NCBI GenBank assembly: GCA_016929875.1
Contig: JAFGHZ010000103.1
Location: 1 to 9,152 of the forward strand
Source: Dehalococcoidales bacterium
GTDB taxonomy: Bacteria; Chloroflexota; Dehalococcoidia; Dehalococcoidales; Fen-1064
Length of the DNA stretch: 9,152 bases
Direction: 5' to 3'
Below are positions 5,582 to 9,152 of this stretch, one piece after another. The notes under the pieces were generated by a model that was not told where the DNA came from, did not search any database, and was given only the letters and a program-made list of their open reading frames with translations. The translations under genes and the position numbers were made by a program. How positions within the stretch are numbered: the stretch's first letter is position 1; every line of letters starts with the position of its first letter.

Positions 5582-7108
5582 ATGCTTGCGAAAGTCAGAA
5601 GCTGTGCTATCGTCGGGCTGGAAGGCGTCATTGTCGAAGTAGAGGTCGATATTTCTTCCGGTCTACCATTCTTCGGTGTCGTCGGTTTACCGGATACGGC
5701 AGTACAGGAAGCCAGAGAGCGTGTCCGTGCCGCGGTGCGTAACTCGGGTTTCACTTTTCCGATGAAACGCGTGGTTGCCGGCCTAGCACCTGCCAATCTG
5801 AAGAAAGCCGGGCCTGCTTATGATTTGCCGATTGCCGTGGCGATGCTGATTGCTACGCAGCAGGTGCCGGCGGAAGCCGATGGGCTGATCCTGCTGGGGG
5901 AACTGGCGCTGGATGGCACCCTGCGTCACACGCCGGGAATTCTGCCAATGGTTGCTGCTAGCTATGAAAAAGGTTTCTCGCGCATTGTAGTGCCTCAAGC
6001 GAGTGCTAGAGAGGCTTCACTGGTGGACGGTGTCGAGATTCTGCCTTTTGCCAATCTGACGCAGTTAGCGAGCTATCTCCGCAAGGAAATTCCGGCGCCT
6101 GCGGTTTTGCCCGATGTGGGGAATGCCGAATATATTCTTCCCGAAATGACAGGCATCGATTTCGCCTATATCAAAGGGCAGGAGCATGTGAAAAGGGCGT
6201 TGGAGATTGCCGCCGCCGGCGGGCACAACGTTATAATGATGGGACCGCCGGGTAGTGGGAAGACACTTCTGGCAAGGTCGCTGTGTTCCATATTGCCGCC
6301 GATGACGAACGAGGAAGCCATCGAAGTTACCAAGATTTACAGCATCAGTGGGCTCTTGCCGCCGGATATGCCGATAATAAAACAGCGGCCATTCCGTTCG
6401 CCGCACTATACTACTTCCAATGTCGGATTAGTAGGGGGAGGGCATTTCCCTAAGCCCGGTGAAATAAGCTTGAGCCACCGCGGGGTCCTGTTTCTGGACG
6501 AATTGCCCGAATTCGGACATGCTCTGTTGGAAGTCCTGCGGCAGCCTCTCGAGGACAAGATGGTCAGTATCAGTCGTGCGCAGGGGAGCGTTACCTATCC
6601 GGCGAATTTTATGCTTGTCGGGGCGATGAACCCTTGCCCGTGCGGCTATTACAGCGACCCTTTCAAGCAGTGTACCTGTTCGCCGGGCGTTGTCGCAAAA
6701 TATCAGAAGCGCATCAGCGGGCCGTTCCTCGACAGGGTGGATATCTTTGTCGAAGTGCCGCGTATCGATTATGAAAAACTGGCGGACGATAGATTAGGTG
6801 AGAAATCGGAGAAGGTACAGGTAAGAGTTACATCTGCGCGGGAGAGGCAACTGGAGCGTTTTAAGGGGACGAAACTGAATTCGAATGCGGATATGACTGC
6901 CGCCGATGTCAGAGAATACTGCCAGGTAGAGGATCCGGCACAAAGCTTGCTCAAGGCGGCGATGAAGCAATTGAACCTTTCGGCGCGTGCTTTCCATCGC
7001 ATTCTGAAACTGGCGAGGACAATTGCCGATCATGAGAATAGCGATGTGATAAAAGCGCCGCATCTCGCAGAGGCGATACAGTACAGACCGAGAAGCCTGT
7101 TGATGTGA
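5582..7108 (+). CDS. comM: ComM/YifB family Mg-chelatase-like AAA+ ATPase
   Basis: A 508-residue cytoplasmic ATPase. ComM of naturally transformable bacteria is a hexameric helicase that drives branch migration during integration of incoming DNA. In most other bacteria the family member (YifB) has no settled role. The N-terminal ChlI domain (about 1-125) begins with the typical MLAKVRSCAIVGLEG and contains VDISSGLPFFGVVGLPDTAV. The AAA+ core (about 185-390) has Walker A GPPGSGKT at 221-228, Walker B LFLDE with D306-E307, and the family Cys-rich NPCPCGYY...CTC segment followed by GPFLDRVDI. The C-terminal Mg_chelatase_C domain includes LNLSARAFHRILKLARTIAD and ends at QYRPRSLLM. The ATG at 5582 fits the family start. 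A GTG at 5570 overlaps the -10 region and is rejected. No Shine-Dalgarno precedes the ATG. All key residues are intact. Confidence 0.96.
   Translation: MLAKVRSCAIVGLEGVIVEVEVDISSGLPFFGVVGLPDTAVQEARERVRAAVRNSGFTFPMKRVVAGLAPANLKKAGPAYDLPIAVAMLIATQQVPAEADGLILLGELALDGTLRHTPGILPMVAASYEKGFSRIVVPQASAREASLVDGVEILPFANLTQLASYLRKEIPAPAVLPDVGNAEYILPEMTGIDFAYIKGQEHVKRALEIAAAGGHNVIMMGPPGSGKTLLARSLCSILPPMTNEEAIEVTKIYSISGLLPPDMPIIKQRPFRSPHYTTSNVGLVGGGHFPKPGEISLSHRGVLFLDELPEFGHALLEVLRQPLEDKMVSISRAQGSVTYPANFMLVGAMNPCPCGYYSDPFKQCTCSPGVVAKYQKRISGPFLDRVDIFVEVPRIDYEKLADDRLGEKSEKVQVRVTSARERQLERFKGTKLNSNADMTAADVREYCQVEDPAQSLLKAAMKQLNLSARAFHRILKLARTIADHENSDVIKAPHLAEAIQYRPRSLLM
7079..7108 (+). repeat. comM 3' end, left copy of a diverged direct repeat
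   Basis: The last nine codons plus stop of comM (QYRPRSLLM, stop) have a second copy at 7576-7605. The two share the exact 14-mer TACAGACCGAGAAG and differ at six of 30 bases, all synonymous (stop TGA versus TAA included). Confidence 0.85.
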
Positions 7109-7112
7109 AAAT

Positions 7113-7123
7113 TCCAAATACCA
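7113..7123 (+). repeat. Left inverted repeat flanking the four-helix-bundle gene
   Basis: TCCAAATACCA here is the exact reverse complement of 7547-7557. Related CCAAA words continue to 7130. The pair brackets the four-helix-bundle gene and lies directly after the comM stop. Confidence 0.6.
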
Positions 7124-7148
7124 AAAACCAAGAGAAGTTAAGAAAGTA

Positions 7149-7514
7149 ATGGTGAATAAAATGGGAAACAAAAAACCATATGACCTCGGGGAGCGAACTA
7201 AATTGTTTGCCAAAGAAGTAATTGCTTACCAGAATACACTCTCGAGAACTCTTGCTAATGCTGAAATTAGAAAACAACTCATTCGTTCAGTAGGTTCTGT
7301 GGGTGCCAATTACATTGAAGCGAATGAATCTTTTAGTAAAAAGGATTTTATACTACGCATTAAGATATGCCGTAAGGAAGCTAAGGAGAGCTGTTACTGG
7401 CTTGAGTTGCTTGAGGTTAGTAGTAATGACGCGGAGAAAACAAGAGATGGGCTAATTCAAGAAGCAAACGAGTTACTCAGAATATTTAATGCGATTATTG
7501 AAAAACAGAAGTAA
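7149..7514 (+). CDS. Four-helix-bundle protein of the 23S rRNA intervening-sequence (IVP) family
   Basis: A 121-residue, all-helical, charged protein with the signature of the IVP family: IRSVGSVGANYIEANE (residues about 45-60) followed by KKDFILRIKICRKEAKES and the YWLELLE helix. Members were first found inside insertions in 23S rRNA genes. They also occur as stand-alone chromosomal genes of unknown function, and they are related to the Avd accessory protein of diversity-generating retroelements. No reverse transcriptase is present, so Avd is unlikely. The gene is AT-richer than comM next to it. It is flanked by inverted repeats and by a duplicated comM end, which points to arrival as a small mobile insert. 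The start at 7149 has only a weak purine-rich stretch before it. The ATG at 7161 is an alternative that would remove four residues. Confidence 0.87.
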   Translation: MVNKMGNKKPYDLGERTKLFAKEVIAYQNTLSRTLANAEIRKQLIRSVGSVGANYIEANESFSKKDFILRIKICRKEAKESCYWLELLEVSSNDAEKTRDGLIQEANELLRIFNAIIEKQK

Positions 7515-7546
7515 TCAATTTTTCTCTTTATGATTTCTTTGGAATC

Positions 7547-7557
7547 TGGTATTTGGA
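7547..7557 (-). repeat. Right inverted repeat flanking the four-helix-bundle gene
   Basis: TGGTATTTGGA, the exact reverse complement of 7113-7123. It is followed by further TTGGAG words up to about 7566 and lies 32 bp after the four-helix-bundle gene stop. Confidence 0.6.
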
Positions 7558-7575
7558 GCTTGGAGTTTACGGAGA

Positions 7576-7605
7576 CAATACAGACCGAGAAGTTTGCTAA
7601 TGTAA
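7576..7605 (+). pseudogene. Detached second copy of the comM 3' end
   Basis: In frame this stretch reads QYRPRSLLM followed by TAA, identical in protein to the end of comM. Codon differences from the intact copy are CAG/CAA, AGC/AGT, CTG/TTG, TTG/CTA and TGA/TAA, all silent. Homology starts abruptly at the Gln codon, right after the right-hand repeat of the inserted segment. It has no start and no upstream coding sequence, so it is a scar and not a gene. Confidence 0.75.
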
Positions 7606-7617
7606 GAAAGGCATAGG

Positions 7618-7656
7618 TTCCCGCTGGAGTTTACCCCAATTTCATCGGGGCGGGAA
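7618..7656. repeat. Nested inverted repeat, possibly a dispersed REP-like element
   Basis: Outer arms TTCCCGC (7618-7624) and GCGGGAA (7650-7656) enclose an inner imperfect hairpin, CCCCAAT (7634-7640) with ATCGGGG (7644-7650). The inner part resembles the hairpin at 9112-9130. It lies between the comM scar and the end of a minus-strand gene. It could act as a terminator for either side, but no T-run follows. Confidence 0.45.
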
Positions 7657-7675
7657 TGACAATATTGAACTGTGT

Positions 7676-7936
7676 TTATTTGTTCAGTAAGTAGAGGAGC
7701 ACACCGATGCCCACGATGATGATACTGAGGATGATTGAAATCCATCCGCCGGTTTTCAGGGCACCGGGCTCGGGACGGAGCGGCCATTTGGAAAAAAACT
7801 CTCTTAAATCGACGCGGTTGATGAGGGAGTCGTAGTAGTTCCTTCCCTCCCGCACACCCCAGATAATTAAAGCGATGCCCAGGACAAAAAATACTGCCCC
7901 AATTATTGCCGGAATTCCCCAGTATTCGTTAAGCAT
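7676..7936 (-). CDS. Small two-helix membrane protein of unknown function
   Basis: An 86-residue protein, not recognised as a named family. It has a hydrophobic helix at residues about 7-27, a polar loop of about 35 residues (NYYDSLINRVDLREFF and LRPEPGALKTGG), and a second helix at about 66-84 ending in LLYLLNK. A helical hairpin in the membrane is likely. The start is placed at 7936 because a strong GGAGGT (7946-7941) lies just before it. An ATG at 7948 is in frame but overlaps that ribosome site and is rejected. A good promoter (7994-7966) precedes it, so it is transcribed by itself after the rplJ-rplL terminator. No partner gene is adjacent, so nothing in the context points to a role. Confidence 0.78.
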   Translation of the reverse strand: MLNEYWGIPAIIGAVFFVLGIALIIWGVREGRNYYDSLINRVDLREFFSKWPLRPEPGALKTGGWISIILSIIIVGIGVLLYLLNK

Positions 7937-7965
7937 ATTTACCTCCATATGAGGGGCTTGACACT

Positions 7966-7994
7966 ATGTTACTCGTTTTTGGGGCAATTCTCAA
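7966..7994 (-). promoter_or_regulatory. Promoter for the 86-aa membrane protein gene
   Basis: On the minus strand TTGAGA (7994-7989), a 17-nt spacer and TAACAT (7971-7966) form a good sigma-70 promoter. The start should be near 7959, giving a 5' leader of about 23 nt that holds GGAGGT. The -10 region shares the 11-mer GTAACATAGTG with the comM promoter. Confidence 0.7.
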
Positions 7995-8028
7995 TATCTG
8001 AGGGGGGGCTTCAAGCCCCCCTCAGATA
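7995..8028 (-). terminator. rplJ-rplL operon terminator hairpin
   Basis: A 13-bp stem (7995-8007 with 8016-8028) rich in G and C encloses an 8-nt loop, 22 bp after the rplL stop. The T-run expected on the minus strand is poor, because the sequence goes straight into the TTGAGA of the next promoter. Termination may therefore be partial. Confidence 0.65.
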
Positions 8029-8049
8029 AAATTTCTTTTATTTATCAGC

Positions 8050-8445
8050 TTATTTAATTTCGACGGTTGCGCCGGCAGCGGTCAATTTCTCTTTGATGGT
8101 TGCCGCTTCCTGTTTGTTGACGTTTTCTTTCACCGGTTTGGGAGCACCTTCAACCAGGTCCTTGGATTCTTTTAGACCAAGGTTGGTAACTTCACGGATC
8201 GCCTTAATAACGTTGATTTTATTATCGCCGAAGGACTTGAGGATAACGGTGAACTCCGATTTTTCCTCAGCCTCAGCGGCAGGTGCAGCAGCGGCACCTG
8301 CTGCGGGTGCGGCGGCAACTGCTACCGGAGCGGCGGCGGTAACGCCGAACTCAGTCTCCAGAGCCTTGACCAATTGTGAAAGTTCCAGTACGTTCAGTTC
8401 TTTGATGGAATTGATTATTCCTTCTACTTTGTTGCTTTCTGCCAT
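8050..8445 (-). CDS. rplL: 50S ribosomal protein L7/L12
   Basis: A 131-residue stalk protein of the large ribosomal subunit. It binds as dimers to L10 and recruits translation GTPases. The N-terminal dimerisation domain (about 1-37) contains IINSIKELNVLELSQLVKALE. The flexible hinge (about 38-60) is very rich in Ala and Pro. The C-terminal domain (about 62-131) has EFTVILKSFGDNKINVIKAIRE and the GLKESKDLVEGAPKPVKE factor-binding helix. The length is slightly above the usual 120-130, mainly from the long hinge. It starts one base after the rplJ stop. Its ribosome site GGAGGG lies within the last rplJ codons, about 11 bases before the ATG. The tight layout keeps L10 and L12 in one message, and the several-fold excess of L12 needs extra translation of this cistron. 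Confidence 0.98.
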   Translation of the reverse strand: MAESNKVEGIINSIKELNVLELSQLVKALETEFGVTAAAPVAVAAAPAAGAAAAPAAEAEEKSEFTVILKSFGDNKINVIKAIREVTNLGLKESKDLVEGAPKPVKENVNKQEAATIKEKLTAAGATVEIK

Positions 8446-8446
8446 T

Positions 8447-8974
8447 TTAGTTATTACCCTCCAATTGTTTAATTCTTCCTTGTAATACGTTTTGTAGTCC
8501 TCTCACAGGGCCGGTTAAAACACCTGCCAGCATATAGAGTGGGCTCTTGATACTGCCGACGACCTTGGCGATCAGGACCTCTTTAGACGGCAGTGTGGCA
8601 AGAGTGGTTATTTCTGCTGCCGTTAATAAACGGTCACTGAGAAAACCGCCCTTGACGTTAAGATTGATTTTGGATGTGCGAACGTGGTCACTGAAAGCCT
8701 TTGCTATCTGCGAGATGTCTCCATATCCGAAAACTACGGCAGTGGGACCTTCGAAGAAGTCCACGATGTCGGTCCGTTCGAGTCTTTCGGCAGCTTTCTG
8801 GACAAGGGTATTTTTGACGACCTTGTAATCACCACCAGCATCCTGCAGTTTGCGGCGTAAAGCATTGATTTCCAGAGTTTTCAATCCGCGGTAATCGGTC
8901 AAAATGCCGATATTGGCTTTGGAAAGTTCCTGTTCCAGTTTGTCGATGCTTTGTGCCTTTTTCTCCGTTGGCAT
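8447..8974 (-). CDS. rplJ: 50S ribosomal protein L10
   Basis: A 175-residue protein that anchors the L7/L12 stalk to 23S rRNA and, bound to L12, represses its own operon. The N-terminal RNA-binding part has GILTDYRGLKTLEINALRRKL and YKVVKNTLVQKA, both typical of bacterial L10. FFEGPTAVVFGYGD follows, then LPSKEVLIAKVVGSIKSPLYMLAGVL. The C-terminal helix that carries the L12 dimers ends at GRIKQLEGNN. The ATG at 8974 has AAGGAGGTGA six bases upstream, complementary over ten bases to the usual 16S rRNA tail and among the strongest ribosome sites possible. rplL follows after one base. A leader with L10-binding signals and an intrinsic terminator lies between 8991 and the window edge. Confidence 0.98.
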   Translation of the reverse strand: MPTEKKAQSIDKLEQELSKANIGILTDYRGLKTLEINALRRKLQDAGGDYKVVKNTLVQKAAERLERTDIVDFFEGPTAVVFGYGDISQIAKAFSDHVRTSKINLNVKGGFLSDRLLTAAEITTLATLPSKEVLIAKVVGSIKSPLYMLAGVLTGPVRGLQNVLQGRIKQLEGNN

Positions 8975-8980
8975 CCCTTT

Positions 8981-8990
8981 TCACCTCCTT
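8981..8990 (-). promoter_or_regulatory. Exceptionally strong Shine-Dalgarno of rplJ
   Basis: AAGGAGGTGA on the minus strand, six bases before the rplJ ATG. It gives a full ten-base match to the common 16S rRNA anti-Shine-Dalgarno and fits a highly expressed ribosomal protein gene. Confidence 0.85.
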
Positions 8991-9012
8991 ATCTGATGAA
9001 TTCTAACAATCC

Positions 9013-9046
9013 AAAAAAAGAATCCTCGTGCACTGCACAAGGATTC
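9013..9046 (-). terminator. Intrinsic terminator (attenuator) in the rplJ leader
   Basis: On the minus strand a 12-bp stem (5' arm 9046-9035, 3' arm 9031-9020, one G-T pair) with a 3-nt loop is followed by seven T residues (9019-9013). It lies 39 bp before rplJ and after the L10 leader, so it must be bypassed for rplJ-rplL to be expressed. Its 5' arm holds TCCTTG (9043-9038), which can pair instead with CGAGGA of the leader (9095-9090). Confidence 0.85.
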
Positions 9047-9059
9047 AAAAAACCATTTC

Positions 9060-9143
9060 GCCCCCAGAATACGAGGGGGCACATTTTGTTCCTCGGCAGG
9101 CATTACATTAATCCCCGATTTTATCGGGGAACCTACTGTCTCA
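9060..9143 (-). promoter_or_regulatory. Ribosomal protein L10 leader RNA
   Basis: Upstream of rplJ the minus strand reads GACAGTAGGT (about 9140-9131), a hairpin (9130-9112), TTAATGTAATG, then CCTGCCGAGGA (9100-9090), then a second hairpin with six-base-pair GC arms (9080-9060). The paired CAGTAGGT and CCTGCCGAGG segments are the signature of the L10 leader (Rfam family L10_leader), to which the L10-L12 complex binds to control the operon. With the terminator at 9046-9013 this suggests transcription attenuation, as reported for rplJL of Bacillus subtilis. The promoter must lie to the right, outside the window. Confidence 0.85.
9112..9130. repeat. Perfect hairpin inside the L10 leader
   Basis: TCCCCGAT and ATCGGGGA (8-bp arms) around a TTT loop. 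It sits where the apical stem of the L10 leader is expected. Its sequence resembles the inner hairpin at 7634-7650, which is outside any ribosomal leader. Confidence 0.7.
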
Positions 9144-9152
9144 GGATATTCA

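Noticed and set aside
5582..7108. Magnesium chelatase subunit of chlorophyll synthesis
   Set aside because: Domain order with the N-terminal ChlI part, the Cys-rich segment and the C-terminal helix matches ComM/YifB. No pigment genes are nearby.
6794..7277. Open frames antisense to the end of comM and the four-helix-bundle gene
   Set aside because: No family resemblance, no ribosome site, and they oppose genes with clear homology.
7149..7514. Avd protein of a diversity-generating retroelement
   Set aside because: The fold is related, but no reverse transcriptase, template repeat or variable target gene is visible nearby. The IVP family is the simpler fit.
8093..8485. Long open frame opposite rplL and the end of rplJ
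   Set aside because: It lies wholly antisense to two certain ribosomal protein genes, is low complexity because of the Ala-rich hinge, and has no ribosome site.

Overview
The window looks like a stretch of a free-living bacterial chromosome, probably of the Chloroflexota and plausibly of the class Dehalococcoidia. That placement rests on the general look of the proteins and on the mix of genes; no marker in the window proves it. Housekeeping genes (pheT, comM, rplJ, rplL) alternate with small membrane and regulatory genes. No phage genes, transposase, CRISPR array or tRNA gene is visible.

Layout, left to right. The 3' half of pheT (+) enters from the left edge and meets a YdeI/OmpD-associated gene (-) head-on with only 9 bp between their stop codons. 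A strong hairpin at 1865-1901 separates that gene from a small two-helix membrane protein gene (-), which has a clear promoter whose start-site region holds a perfect-armed inverted repeat. Next is an orphan OmpR/PhoB-type response regulator (-). An AT-rich divergent region (3179-3451) then leads into a compact five-gene plus-strand cluster (3452-5443). It encodes a zinc-ribbon-less DUF2089 regulator, a 96-aa membrane protein, a protein with an N-terminal SHOCT/YvlB-type motif, a 49-aa membrane peptide, and a DUF4389 membrane protein built from two internal repeats. The cluster has a promoter in front and a hairpin terminator behind. Overlapping or closely spaced genes, shared sequence motifs and multiple membrane proteins suggest one functional unit, perhaps an envelope-stress or membrane-maintenance module. 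This is the best candidate for an undescribed system here.

comM (YifB, Mg-chelatase-like AAA+ ATPase) follows with its own promoter and a near-leaderless start. Directly behind it sits a gene for a four-helix-bundle protein of the 23S rRNA intervening-sequence (IVP) family. That gene is bracketed by inverted repeats, and beyond the right repeat there is a second copy of the last nine codons plus stop of comM. The copy differs only at synonymous positions, which is a molecular scar of insertion or recombination.

The right end holds an 86-aa two-helix membrane protein gene (-) and the rplJ-rplL operon (-). The operon is preceded by a recognisable ribosomal protein L10 leader with an intrinsic terminator between the leader and rplJ, so transcription attenuation by L10-L12 is likely.
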